This document shows positions 45,810 to 58,520 of a stretch of 64,000 nucleotides of DNA, piece by piece. The position numbers and the translations under genes are program-made. Every line of letters starts with the position of its first letter. The first letter of the stretch is position 1. The notes under the pieces were generated by a model, which saw nothing but the letters and a program-made list of their open reading frames with translations, was not told the DNA's origin and searched no databases. This DNA is from Prostheceraeus crozeri. Taxonomy: Eukaryota; Platyhelminthes; Polycladida; Euryleptidae. The stretch is from the NCBI GenBank assembly GCA_907163375.1, contig CAJQUW010008963.1:21001-85000 (forward strand), written 5' to 3'.

Positions 45810-46085
45810 GTAAAAAGAGATTTACAAAAATTGCAAATAATATATCAAAAAAAAATAGCCCAAAGAAGACAATCAAAACTCAAGATTTTATCCCGACCGG
45901 TTTACGTCCTATCATAGGACTCTTCAAGGGATTAATGCATATATTTTTTGAAATTATAGCACAAGTTCATATACATAGATGTCAAAGTTACATTAAAATA
46001 ATCGTCTATAGGATATCTTCCGGTCATAGAATGCAGGTTTGTTAGTAAAATTAAGGTAATTGTAGTTGTTATAATAATTATGTAT
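45353..46085 (+). repeat. Second copy of PLE family B tail (mate 34686-35400)
   Basis: Starts at CCAACCTCTTCTCAATAAAC, inside the nuclease tail, and matches the left-hand copy at all but a few positions (e.g. GATATCAT against GATATTAT near 45738, GATTTAC against GATATAC) and the length of the (TA)n tract at about 45764-45807. The match ends at the TA run at 46082-46107, beyond which the sequence is unique. Confidence 0.9.
45585..45622 (+). ncRNA. Hammerhead-like motif, PLE family B, second tail
   Basis: Same sequence as the motif at 34912-34949, with GGACT/AGTCC stem II intact. Confidence 0.5.
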
Positions 46086-46107
46086 ATATATATATATATA
46101 TATATAT
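46082..46107. repeat. (TA)n microsatellite
   Basis: Uninterrupted TA run marking the right boundary of the duplicated PLE B tail. In the left copy the corresponding TA run is where the family A array begins. Confidence 0.9.
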
Positions 46108-46480
46108 TGAGAAGGGTTAGACAAGTATTATATGAGAAAGAACGTGACAAAAATCACAAAGTGCAGCTTAGGAATGTGATTATTTGTCCATATATAATAC
46201 TCAATTTTTCAATTAAAATGTAATGAAATCTTTATACTCGCATGTAATTGGCAAATTAGTTGAATAAAATCCGAATTGAACTCATTTGAAAACAACGCAC
46301 CGGTTCTTTCCGAACTTCTATTCAATCAACCATTGACTAGAAAATGTTCAAAGATGGAATGCAGGCCTACACCAGAGTACAAACACTGAAAACTTTAAAC
46401 CATGCATGATTGCTCAACCAAAATTAAACAATAATTCACAAAAGCGCACAAATTCTTTCACGACGTGCTTCATTTTAGAT
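46108..46480. other. Unique AT-rich spacer
   Basis: No domain or repeat seen between the PLE cluster and the piggyBac relic. Confidence 0.5.
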
Positions 46481-46484
46481 GAAT

Positions 46485-48240
46485 TTTTTTAAAGCAATCT
46501 TTTATACAAAGACTTGGTTGACCAGGACAAGTTTCACACACATAAGTTGAGCATTTTTTCTTCCCTCACGATAGCAAATACGACATGGTTTTTGCAGGAT
46601 ACCCGCTCCCTTCCCTCGAAGTCAACGTTTTAGGGAAGTGACCTATGCCTGCGAGTTTGTTTCGATTTCAAAGGATGAGTTCAATTCCATGCAGCCATTG
46701 CCAGTGGTATACAAAAGTTTTTGTGCACTGAAGAGCAAACATTTCTCAAACCTCTCTTTTCCACCATATTTGCAGTAAACTACATGCGCATTAAGACACA
46801 GCCGTTGTAAAAAATGTATCCCTACTTTTGTGAACCACCTGTATGACGTTTGAGCTGCGTCATACTACAAACACTCCTTTTAAAGCCGTTTCTGACAGCA
46901 TGTTTGGAAGTACAATGTGAATCGTGCATGGTGAATACATTACAAGCATCAATGATGTATACAGTTTTTACACTGCTCGATTTTTTGTCGCAAAATTTCG
47001 ACAAAAGGATATTTCCTGATCGCACAAAAGAAGTGGATTTTACAGCAACAGAAGAAGACTTCAAAATGTCAGGTACCTACACCTCTGTTTGGGCGAATAG
47101 TTCCAATCAAAAGTGTTCTTCTGCTCAAAAGATAGTCTGCAAGACGCACACTGTTGGACCAGTTATCCGCAAAAACTTTGTGTCCCATGTCGAGATATCT
47201 GTTACACAAATGCACAACAATCCGTTCGGAAACACTGACATGCGCCGTATGGGAGGCAAACTTGTCATGCTCTGATTTCGTTGCATGGAAGCAAAAGTCA
47301 AGAGTATATCCAGATTCACTCTCACACAGTATGCAAATTTTGATCTCAAAGCGTCGTCGTTTAGCAGGTATATGCTGCTTGAAGTGTCATTTGAACAACA
47401 AGAGAGATTCATCTACTGTCAAATTTCCTTTCGGCTGATAGATAAGATTTGTCGCTTCCACAAGGGTTGCAAATGGAATGATTTTCTGCAGTGGCTAGCG
47501 TTCTCTCCGAGGTTGTGGTAGTCAGAAAATCGAATAAAATGCAGCAGAAGGATAAATCGATCACGGGATAACGAAGTCTGGGAATGGAAAAAGGGTGTTG
47601 CGATTAATGGATCCGTAGACCAATAATCTAGCAAAGTTGGTTTCTTGATAACACCCATCAACAGCAGAAGTCCAACAAATTTCCTCATCTCCGAAGGATT
47701 CGTGTTCGTCCATGACTGAAAACGAGAATATGGCTTCAAATGCTCGGACTCTTTTTCAAGAAATAGTTCAGCTTTTTTTAATCGTAAATCGAACTATCAT
47801 ATCGATCGGTTCGTCTGTGATGTACATGTCCAAAATCCTTGAGATCAGATCTTCGTTACTTGACGCCATATTGATCGATTCTTCAGCATCTGTCGACAGA
47901 CCAGGAGAACCTAGAAATAAGGGAGATCCGCTAATTTGGCATCATTTGTCTCAGTAACAAACTGCTATTCAGGTTGATCACACGATGTAAATGATGAGTC
48001 CAGAGGAGGAAACGTTGAAGATGGCTCACGTTGATATTGCAACTTAGAGCTCACGTGTGTTGACTGGCGCTTTGCCGAGAAGGAACTTCTCGTGAAAGAT
48101 GTTTCCATCAAGTCCACTTCGGAATCTTCGTCATCGTCGCTCATGCTGTCAGAGTCAGAAACTTCCAAATCGTCATCGTCATCCGTCAAACAAACCATTT
48201 GAGTGATTTGATCTGCAGTGAGTACATTTCTTGGTGACAT
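46485..48240 (-). pseudogene. piggyBac transposase relic 2
   Basis: Minus-strand pieces in order: acidic N-terminus (DDDDDLEVSDSDSMSDDDED); FQSWTNTNPSEMRKFVGLLL then MGVIKKPTLLDYWS and SLSRDRFILLLHFIRF; VDESLLLFKWHLKQHIPAKR and CILCESESGYTLDF; GHKVFADNWSNS and LIGTIRPNR; then a C-terminal Cys domain, PCRICYREG and VCETCPGQPSLCIKDC. The DNW and other core blocks place the catalytic Asp residues of the family. Several stops and frame changes divide the frame, chiefly around 47410-47520 and 46640-47080. It is longer and better kept than the piggyBac relic at 11.6-12.7 kb and is a different subfamily. Confidence 0.88.
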
Positions 48241-48463
48241 TGCTGACCAAAAAAGACACCCTCAACTTATCCACCGTAAATCATATTCTGTACTTTTCTT
48301 GTTTAGACCCCATATGGATTCTCCTGCCTTGCAACTGCCTCTTCGTGCGATGAAATGAAAATGAAAGAAATATTGTGACTGTTGAAGTTAAATCCAAATA
48401 GTTCAATTGAGCAATATGTTCAAATCATTCTCTTATGACGCTTAGCTTGAAAGGTTGTTAGTC

Positions 48464-48466
<3 letters not shown>
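48241..48466. other. Spacer upstream of piggyBac relic 2
   Basis: Nothing recognised. Possibly the 5' end of the element, but no terminal inverted repeat could be matched. Confidence 0.4.

Positions 48467-48500
<34 letters not shown>
48467..48500. repeat. (AG)n microsatellite
   Basis: About 17 AG repeats. Confidence 0.95.
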
Positions 48501-48505
<5 letters not shown>

Positions 48506-49389
48506 TGTTTATATTTCAGACAAATTGAAAAGCTGTACATTCATCAATGCATTCACAAAAATAAGGCAATATTTAAGGAAATACATGTTTTCACAAGAAA
48601 AAGAAGCATAAAATTCCAAATTTGTCAAAGAAGACAATAACACCAATAAGGAATATTTACATTAAGTCGGTCTATAATAGTGAATCTCAGACGCCCAAGG
48701 AAAAAATGTGTTCCTTGGCGTCTTGATTTGTGGGAGAGAAAAGTGGCTCGTTTGTCGGGAGACGACGCGGTGTACAATAGTTTAAAGAATGGAAAAATAG
48801 ATTCACATTTCTCTAGAAACCCGATTGATTGCTCAATCCGGCGAGTTTCTATTGAAGGGATGCGATCGCATCACAGTCAAAATCAAAATGATTCTATGAG
48901 CCCGTTTTTCAATTTTTGCTTACAATTTTGATGGACCGATAAGGAAAGCTTACAGAACAAAAGAGCAGCATAAAGTAAGACGGATTGGACATATGAAATG
49001 TAAACTTTCTATCAAACTGACGGGGAGGTACAATATTCTACAGGCATCTGATAGCATCCAGTCTTCTAACAGCAAATTTTAGAAGCTTCTAGAATGTAAA
49101 TTAAAGTACCATAGAATCATCCAATGCCATAAAATTACATTTCATCTACTTATATGACTAGTTATCTAATTAGACTGACTAGATCGTAATGATTAGACTG
49201 TAACAATTCAATTCACTATTTTAATCTACATGTAGAAAAATCATGAATATAAGTTTTAAGTCTATACGCGTATTTATAATATTTCCAACTTTGTATCAAT
49301 GATATAAAACAACTCTCGTACTCTTGCATGTAGCAATGTAATGGCATTTAACACGGTGTGATAATAACAATATATGACAATTCCTAAAA
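48501..49389. other. Spacer, no gene recognised
   Basis: An 83-codon plus frame (48680-48931) has no domain I recognise. Confidence 0.45.
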
Positions 49390-49690
49390 CAAACTAAATA
49401 TGGCGGCTGTTACACACTCGCAACGTTCTCAGTAGATTTTGACCATGACTGACATGGCATGACGGAAGCTTGAAGTGTAGCCAAACACAGTTGAAGTCAT
49501 GATGAACTGACTCCGATGTCTGTTCACTATATGGACCAAGACCACAGCCTCTTTTTTCACAAAATTGTATGATGTGGTGGAAAATCGCATGGATTTTAGG
49601 AGTTACTGTAATGGATAAATCCATTTAGGCCTCTCAAAACGACTTCACATCTTTAAAGTTTGATTTGAGATCGTTGACAAAACAGAAAGT
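49390..49690 (-). pseudogene. Fragment of an uncharacterised transposon-associated ORF
   Basis: The minus frame reads MDLSITVTPKIHAIFHHIIQ, then GLGPYSEQTSESVHHDF. The pattern TPKxHxIxxHxxxF...GLGxxSEQxxESxHxxF recurs in multi-copy uncharacterised proteins of many invertebrate genomes that behave like transposon products. I recall this as a recurring pattern but cannot name the superfamily. Only about 80-100 residues remain. Confidence 0.45.
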
Positions 49691-50009
49691 AGCTACACTT
49701 TCAAAAGTACGAAAGCACGTACATATTTCAACGCTACCATTGGGCACATTGACTGCAACTTAACAACGTTCCTCAATAGAGTTATGGCGTTGTTACCTGT
49801 AAAGCTTTGACCGTGATAATTTTCACACTCACCATTGCATACCTTCAACCAATCGTGTGCACACGTGGAGGTTGCAAGTAGAAAGTGTAATTCGCTGATT
49901 ATTAACGAGACTGCAAGACGCTCGAATCACAATAAGTGCCAACTCGGGAAGGAGAAGCAGTTCCTTCCTTAATCTCGTCCTTGCCCAGCACCCATAGGTT
50001 ACACAAAAT

Positions 50010-53000
50010 ATGGAGAATTCAAATAATACAAATTCCATACCGGAACAGGCGTCGCCCGGGTTACCAAGGCCTGCGTTGAATGTTGGGGAACCAGGATGTT
50101 CAAGCAGAAAGGCTACTGGAACGTACGATCACCAGCAACGTCATAGAAGGAAGTGGACACATGCCAATAATAACACCATGTATAATACTACATGTATATG
50201 AGTAGACCAAATGAGAGAGGATATCGGAAACGTATGTACGCAATTTGGAAACAGCAATACCCGCAATCGACAATATCCGAGCAAGGATTGCTTAACCAGA
50301 ATCAGTTATCTAGAAGAACAACTTGTTAACAAATATCGAGATACAAAGAATTGCCGGTCGAGTGAATGGAACAACTACAACTATTGAAGATGACAGGACA
50401 ATCGATAATGCCAATGAAAATTCAACTAATAACGAATCAATACTTGAACCACAAGCGACAAACCAGACAACAATTGAAACACTTACCGACGAAGAAGAGA
50501 GCCTCAAAGATAAGATGACGCAATATATGACGACTTATATGAACACAGACAATATATCCGACATCAAGAAGATACGTATCAATAAGAATACAATCAAGGT
50601 GATTGAGAAAATCAATAAAGTGATAGAACACATACCTACACAAAACATAACGGAGATCAATGCGCTGATTTATTCAGCAGCAAAAGTTACGCAAGAAATT
50701 GTTACAGATAATGCAAGAGCTATACGCATACAACCCTGGAAACAAAGATTGTTGAATCAAATAAATACTCTCAGGAAAGAAACAAATCAAATTAAGTCAG
50801 CTATGGACAATAGCCGAAGATTACCACACTACTTGGTAAGAAAATATGACATGAATAACAGATTCATTGAAGAAGCATATGAAGATGCCAAACAAAGGTT
50901 AATTGCGATCAGTCATCGATTGAAAATATACGAAGAAAGGAATGAACAAGTCCGAATAAACAGGTTATTTCGAGAAAATCCGAAGAAAGTATACTCACAG
51001 ATAAGAGGTAGAGATAAATCAGATATAAGTGTGATCGAAAATGCGGATGGAATAATGGATTACTCGAAAGACATATAGGAAAATGAAGGACAATACAATA
51101 CCGAGGCTGAATGGCTAAAATTAATGGAAAGAAAATACGAAAGTCTCGCTTATCAAGATGACGTAGAGATAACAGAGGAAGACACAAAATTCAAACTTGC
51201 AAGTATGGGAAAATGGAGAGCAGCAGGCCCTTAATACAGGTGTTCTGGATTAAGAAACTGAATAAGTTACATGAAAGATTTGCCAAGTACTATACTGAGT
51301 TCCTGCGGAATCCAAGCATGATTCCAAAATGGATGGTCAATGGTAGAACAGTACTTATAAAGAAAGACGAAGATAAACCTCCAACTCCAGACAATTTCCG
51401 GCCAATAACATGTCTCACAACCCTATGGAAATTGTTCACTAAAGTAATAACAGAAAAGATAAACCAACATGAAAAATCACAGAAGATAATACACAGCGAA
51501 CAAAAGGGCTGTCGTCCACACTGCAGAGGCACAAAAGAACAACTTGCCACAGACAGAACAATCACCGATGAAAGTTATCGCAAGGCTTTCGATTCCATTC
51601 CACATTCATGGATCATGAAATGCCTTGACATGTACAAAATCAATAAGTCCATACAAAAAGTGATAATAACATCAATGAAACATTGGGAGACGACCATTAC
51701 ACATGGTAAGCAAGTTATTGGAGCAATAAAGATCAAAAGAGAAATCTTCCAAGGAGACTCCACTCTCATCACTGTTGTTCTGCCTTGCAATGAACCCACT
51801 GAGTGAGATCTTACATGGAATAGATAAATCGTATGCACTTACAAGGGGAAGACAAATCAATCATCTGCTATACATGGACGATTTGAAACTATACGGGAAA
51901 ACCGAAAACGACATTAACTGCTCATCAACTCGGTTAAGATATACAGCGATGATATTAACATGAAGTTTGGAGTCGAAAAATGTGCGCAACTTTATAATCC
52001 ATCGAGGAGAGTAATTGAAACAGACGGATTTCAAGCTGAAGAAGCACTAATAAGGAATGTGACCCAAGATGGATATAAATACTTGGGAATTCCTCAGAGA
52101 GAAACCATACTTGATGATGTGGCAAAAGCAAGGGCAACAAAAGAATACAAGAGGAGATTAAAGAAACTGCTGAAATCGAAGTTGTACGCCAAGAATATGA
52201 TTGAGGCTATAAATGCATATGCAGTACCCGTAATCAGCTACACTGGAGGAGTGGTGAAATGGACAGTGCAAGAACTAAGTGAACTCAACCGAAAGACACG
52301 TAAGATACTAAACATCTACGGTGCACTACACCCAAGAGCCGATATCGACCGTCTCTACCTACCGCGGGATCGGGGAGGTAGGGGGTTGAAAGATCTGGCG
52401 GAAGTCATAGAACAAGAAGACAGAAGCCTAACAGAATATATACAGAACAGAAACGATGACCCACTGCTGGCAGTGGTTAAATCGGGCAATTTGTACAGGC
52501 AGCGACAAGATACCTTAGAAGATTGGAAGATCAAAGTTGTAGAAGATCGATAACATACATGGAAAGATAAGATAATGCACGGACAATACACAAGGCAAAT
52601 GCTGGAAATAACATCTAGGCAGGCTTGTTACGGTTGGTTGAAATCAGTCAATTTGAAAATTACCACAGAAGCATTACTAACGGCAGCTCAAGACCAAGCA
52701 ATCAATACGAAAGCACATGCAACATATATCCTGAAAACCAGCAATGATGCAGAGTGCAGAATGTGTAAATGAGCAGATGAGACGGTGTCCCATATACTCA
52801 CAGGATGCTCAAAACTGGCATCACAAGAGTACCTCAATCGCCACAATGAAGTTGCCAGAATGATACATAGAGATATCTGTCTACAGTATGACATCAGCGC
52901 ATCGACAAAGCCATGGAAACACATGCCGATACCAGTAGTTGAAACAGACATGGTGAAGATCTTATGGAACTTCGAAATAAGAACCGACAAGAACATTTCA

Positions 53001-53104
53001 GCAAGGAGGCCTGATATAGTGATAGTGGACAAAAAAGAGAAGATGGGATACATAATCGATATCGCCGTTCCCGAGGACAGAAACATATGCAATAAAGAGC
53101 ATTG
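50010..53104 (+). pseudogene. RLE-type non-LTR retrotransposon, copy 2, inactivated
   Basis: More complete at the 5' end than copy 1. It starts MENSNNTNSIPEQ, passes a stop, and shows RGYRKRMYAIWKQ, resembling the N-terminal region of R2/NeSL-like proteins. A long frame (50323-51078) ends at the same TAG as copy 1. The same -1 shift follows near 51230 and the RT then reads on. A 39-bp in-frame deletion removes the residues just before YRKAFDS. Frame breaks near 51755 and 51925 fall around the GDS block and after YMDDLKLYG. The region deleted in copy 1 is intact here (SKLYAKNMIEAINAYAVP). TAA occurs near 52551, and the same TGA in the CCHC knuckle is at 52770-52772. The endonuclease is cut off at ICNKEH, where duplicated-block sequence starts abruptly. 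Confidence 0.87.
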
Positions 53105-53425
53105 ACAAGTTTGGAGAAATCAACGAAAAGCATCGGCATATACATATGTACAAGCTTATGATAGATTCGGAGGCTTCACCAAATTTTTATTAAGAAATTG
53201 ATCAAATGAATTCATTTATTGATTGAAAAGTGATTGTTGCTGTGGACACAGGAAATATCAATCTTTTTTCACAAGACATCTGCAATTCACATAAATCAGA
53301 TCAAATAGCTTTCAATGTAGCATTCATCATTCACTGACTCAGATCATTTATTTGATTGATTTTTATTTGAATGGTTTGGGAATGTCGTTGTAATTGAAGA
53401 TTGAAGACAATGAGCTTCAACTTAC

Positions 53426-53629
53426 CAGGCTGGGAGACAATGATGTGGTTTATCCAATCACCTGCAATCTGGAAGGGCTCGCTGTCTATCAGCAGAACCA
53501 TCTTCTCTTCTTTCACATTGCACCTATCACAAGTCCTGCCCGCAGAGTCAGCGAACTTCCCATCATCAATTTGAAAGACGGGTACATCATCCGACCTCAA
53601 TCCAACTCTCCTCCTCAGAGCTGTCTCGT
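53426..53629 (-). pseudogene. Exon copy d, 5' part lost
   Basis: The donor GTAAGT and the second two thirds of the module are intact (ETALRRRVGL, DDVPVFQIDD, KFADSAGRTC, SEPFQIAGDW, VSQPG). The first third and the acceptor are gone. The sequence jumps at about 53630 to what corresponds to 18427, fusing the exon remnant to unrelated sequence. A frame remains open across the junction, but it is not a real start. Confidence 0.75.
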
Positions 53630-53699
53630 CGATTGAGCAACCGCATCGATTAGCAAACGCATCGATTGACAAAGCAGGTTAGACAGTTGCTAGCATCAT

Positions 53700-54620
53700 A
53701 GAGTCAATCTGTATAGATATCCAGGCCTCTTCACTCATAAATCAAACCCATCATTGAAAAGGTCCGTACAATCGTGAGGCTCCACCGTCGGTGGTGCCCT
53801 ACTTCATACAGAGCGATGTCCTACTTCAACCTGCGATGAGGATGCTGTGTGGAGAAGAAAAAGAGCTGAATCTTTTACTGGATGTATCGACGAGATGGAA
53901 CTCCTTATGCGACATGATCGTTCGATTCATTCGAGTACGTCCAGCAATCGAACGTCTACGACGGAGGAATGGTTGCATCTGGTAATAATTGAACAGTGTC
54001 TCAAACCTGTGAAGCTGTGCGTCGAGGAGATTGGTTCTGAAAGCTGCAATTTACTAGTTGGACTTGCAGCTGTCCACTTAATGGAAATACTCGATGCAAA
54101 TAGTCTCAATTAGCAAGCAGACTCAGAGATGCCCTCGATCGAAGGTTGGGTCAGCGTCAATCCCCTATTTTGGACGCACTAGTGACATGCACTAACAGAC
54201 AACGTGCTCGGATTCAAAAGGATTCAATGTCCTGCTGAGATTGATGAATAACACAGACCAGGACGAATATGATTGAACTAAGGAAATCATAACATAGAAT
54301 CACAGAAGTCAAGAATTCGATGAGGGTATGGAAAGGCGTCATTCGTTGATGATAGTGTGGGGTGAGGGTAGTGCAGCGAATATTCTGAAACCTGAGACCG
54401 CTGCCTTTCGAGCAACAGGAGTTCAACAACCGTGAACACTCGCCAACTTGTATCGGCCTGCTTTGCACCATTCAAGCTACATCATAGCTATGAGTGAGCG
54501 GCATTTTCATCTGCAGGAGAAATTTGTACCTGACATTAATATGTATCTGACTGTAATATGACATGGGACAGTGCGGAACAACGAAAGAGACTAAATCTGC
54601 TGCAATACAAAATGCGAAGA
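53700..54620 (+). pseudogene. hAT relic 1, second copy
   Basis: Contains SDVLLQPAMRMLCGEEKELN then LLLDVSTRWNSLCDMIVRF, clearer than in the first copy because one frame break is absent, then IIEQCLKPVKLCVEEIGS. It is the same element duplicated with the block, not an independent insertion. Confidence 0.75.
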
Positions 54621-55429
54621 ATCTGTGATTAGAAAATATAATGGAAATAAAAATGTTTGATGATATCATTTTACATAATTTTTAAAAAATAAAATGATAT
54701 TATTTTTCCTCAGAATGTAATGACATCATTTTATCATTCCCGAACTTTTGTATTAAGTAACCGACCTGTCGGTGGTGCAACGTGTCCCCACAGAGGCACA
54801 TCGAAATTCTCAGCATATCCGATGCATAAGAAAACTTCGATGATTTGAAAATAGAGTTGGGTGACATTAGTAGGATTTGCTGATAAAGTTTCAGTAAACG
54901 CTCATTTGCAGTTGTAGCAAATAGTAAACGGGCCTACATGAATTCGTCTTGTCCCTAAGGTATTGTGCCAGTGATGAGGCTAACACGATGCGTTTCGACT
55001 GCCATCATCTTCTCTTGTCTAAGTTTGGCCAACAAATAGAATTTGCTTGAATTTGGGGAGTGTAGAGCCATAGTCCATTCCAATTCAAATCTCAAATTCT
55101 TGCTCTATTATATTTCTCGATATTCTCAATCGTCTATCCCGCACTAACGCAATCTCAGTGGGTGTAGACTGACGACCATCACAAGAGAATGGCTTCAAAT
55201 TTTCAATTTTTAAAACCCCAAAAAACGAGACCAATATTATTTGAAAAACCCAGCTTTCTACCCGGGACTAAGAAAATTCAGCCGTCCTTTTGACTGGAAT
55301 CTTCATTTGCACTTACTGTATATACTAAGCTAAAAGTGATTTTCCTAAATGTCGTCAGTAGTGTAATTGTTCAGGTCAGGGGTGGCAAGGACATTGGTCA
55401 GTGAGGTGTAACGGAAAAGTTTTCACCGA

Positions 55430-55735
55430 AGACATCACTTGTCGAGAAGGTCCCGAAGCCTGTTGGCTAGCGCGTTTCCCCGGATCTGACGCCCTGTGAC
55501 TTCTCTCGAGGGGCCTTCATCAAGTCCAAAGGTTACGTGCACTACTCCAAAGGGACAGTCGAAGAATTGAAGGATACGAATTAGTCTCTGCCTTTCGCAT
55601 AAGTGACAGCCCCCAAGGATGGTGACACACGATCAATTGCAGGGAGTATCGTGGATCGAATTTGCAATAGTTGTCCGAAAAATGATGGACATCATTTTGA
55701 AGTGCGTATCTCATAGACTCTGTTGACTTTAAGAT
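55430..55735 (+). pseudogene. Tc1/mariner fragment, second copy, heavily broken
   Basis: Matches 20163-20430 but with roughly one extra base every 10-20, so the PDLTPCDF block survives only in pieces. Confidence 0.7.
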
Positions 55736-56808
55736 TGTTGACATTTTTAGGAAACACTAGAATTCCAATATGGATTAACATTGTGTGTTATTTTCATTGA
55801 CATCTTATCAAAATAAATAGGCGAAATGAGAGGCATTCTAGAATACCAGTGGATATATTTCTAGTACATGGTATTAAAGTAAATATTCCAATCATAGGTA
55901 CAGTGTGGTCCCAGAAGATTCTGCCGAATTTAAAACATAGCTTGCTGTAACAATATGATGTTCATAAAATACTTGAATTTGGACAGAAACGATGGCAGAA
56001 CGTATCTGCGATTTTATGTAGGAACAGTCGGTCAAGTTTCTTAAACGAATCATCGAGAGAATCGATTCTCTGTATGACCAGCCGTTTCATTCTAAGTGAC
56101 TGGTTCCAAGTTCCGAGACAGAAACAGAAAATAGAAATAGGCTTTAGAGCGTAAAGAATGTTCGGTCAATTTGCACAAAAAATCGCCATCTAGTTGTGAA
56201 CAGAATTGCACCTGCATGTTTACAGTCATCTCATCTTGTTGAAGATATTTCGACATCACGAGACTGTGTTAAGACATTTTATACCATCATCGTTAAGTAC
56301 ACAAAATTTGTCAACCTTATCATAATAAAATATCTTCAAATGAAAACACCACATGTGTCAAACTGTGATCCAACGTAGCGGGGCGGCCGTCATTTCTTGC
56401 GTTCATAACGGGGAATCAGGCGAGAGCTTGGCCGATGGGAATTTGTTTAAATGGCGTCACGATGTGACATTAGGAAAACGCCGAGAAAGCAGTCTACTCT
56501 CGGGCCTATACGTTCTAGAACTGTGACGTAAATACACTATTAGGGAACTTTTGGTTGTCTAGGCATCACTCTGGTTACTCACTCAGCAACGAGAAGGGTT
56601 GATTAAGATATCAAGCAATGAAAATTTACGCTAGACTGAGAGCACGAAGTCAACAGTGGCTGGCTGATGACAGTACCAAAAAGGGGAAACCAAACAATGC
56701 CGTGAATTTGCTGCATTCAGTATGACGTTTTCGATTTATCATGGTGAACTAGGGACGCTACGTCTATTTCATCTGGCCTCAGAAAAGGTCACTTGGTTGT
56801 AGTCAATA

Positions 56809-58520
56809 ATGATTCCGCATCATTTGATATTTGTGATAATTTGCGAACTGATTGCTTATGAGAATGAAGATGAAACTATAGTATATAATTGGTGTGCTTG
56901 TAGTCATTGTCACCGTATCTTTCGAACGCATTCTGAAGCTGACGAGAAAGGTAAACGGACTAATTACGGTTCATCATCTCAGCAACGACATTTGGTCTCT
57001 TGTCTGAAAAAGCCGTAAAATCCACAGGCCCTTCAACAGTTAAAAGTAACAAGCCGTGTTACACGTAAAAAATCTCTAAATCCAGAGAAGTCTGAAATTT
57101 TCAAAATTGCTGAAGTTAGGTATGTTGTAGATGGCTTGCTCAGTTTTAAGTTGGTTTTAGCAGATGGGGTTGCCAAATCTGTCTCAAACTTGCATTAGAA
57201 TAGGTCACGAAGCAGGTCATATTGACATCAAGGATATATGGCACGGTTGAAAAACGGTAGAATCCGAAACAGTTGAGCGATACAACAAATTCCTTTCTTC
57301 AATGATCGAAGCTCTAAAGTCTTCAGTGTCAGCTCGAGAATTCGCAGCGGGCACTGATTTATATACTGATGATTATCAAAAGCGATCATACTTAGATTTT
57401 ACAAATAACAAAACAACAAAACAAAAACAAAAAAAACCAAACTAAAAAAACAATACAAGAACAAAAACCCAACATATAACAAAAATATTACAACAAATCT
57501 TAAAAAAATTACAACTATAAAAACCAATACAAACAAAAAAAACAAGGCTTTTGGATAGATCAGTTGTGGACTTTAAAACATACGATGCTGCGTTGCAAAG
57601 TTTTTGGTGAAAAACGCAAAACTGCAGAGAATATCAGAATTGAAATTTAATCGATCATGTCACAATTTGGATTGTCAGAGGTGATACACCGATAACGACA
57701 GATGCTGGAGCAAACATTGTTGCTGCACTTCCAAATGAAGTGCGTTATCAGTGCATTGTTCACCACCTTTCAACGATATTAAACGATGCTTGGTTAAAAG
57801 CAATGAAAGATGATAGGTTATTGGCTGCCATGGACGAGGCTGTGAAGGATGTAGCTGGTTACATTCATCGCTCACATGTGCACTGCGATGATTTGCTTCT
57901 CAGAATCTTTAATCACCTAGTGTAACCTGCCTAATGGAGACAGATCATTTTATGAAATTCCCATTCCTTTTGATGAATATTTTGAGCAAATTTGAACAAA
58001 ACAATATTTCAGAGATAAACAACATGGCATATCGTTTGCATGCCAGGGTTGTCCTCTCATGCTGTTGAAAAAATATTTGTCGCATTTTTCAAACAATTCA
58101 ATGCTATTATTGATTAATATTGAGACATCAAGTGCGCCAACGTTGCAGAATGTAATCCCAAGTAGTATTTTGATCAGCAGTGGGAGTGACTGCCATTCTT
58201 CAAGAAGGATCCACTTGCGAAACTATTAAACGATTAGCTCACAATGTGCAGGAAGGTCTCAATAGACAATTCTGGACTTCACCACAAACAATAAATGCAC
58301 CAGGTGGCAGCGGTTTCTAGACCCGACGGTCAGACATCTGCATTTCATAAATGATGTAGTGTTTAGAAGAAAAGTTTGTAAAGAGACGTTGGTGAAGCCA
58401 TTTCTTCAACTCTACTAGAATATATATAAACTGACCAATTGAAAGATGATGACATCTCCCAACCAACAATCCTCCAAACTTCATTTCTCTTCATTGCGTA
58501 ACGTTTGAGTACTTGAATCG
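56809..58520 (+). pseudogene. hAT relic 2, second copy
   Basis: The BED finger (CACSHCHRIFRTH) and following core blocks repeat those at 21398-22946. A low-complexity insertion of about 140 bases lies in the YLDFT block at 57403. Further single-base insertions occur after 57900. Confidence 0.8.
57403..57545. other. Low-complexity, almost G-free insertion
   Basis: Between TTAGATTTTACA and GGCTTTTGGATAG, which are adjacent in the other copy (near 22003), lie about 140 bases made almost entirely of A, C and T with runs of A. There is no target duplication of note and no poly-A polarity typical of a retroinsert. Confidence 0.8.
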
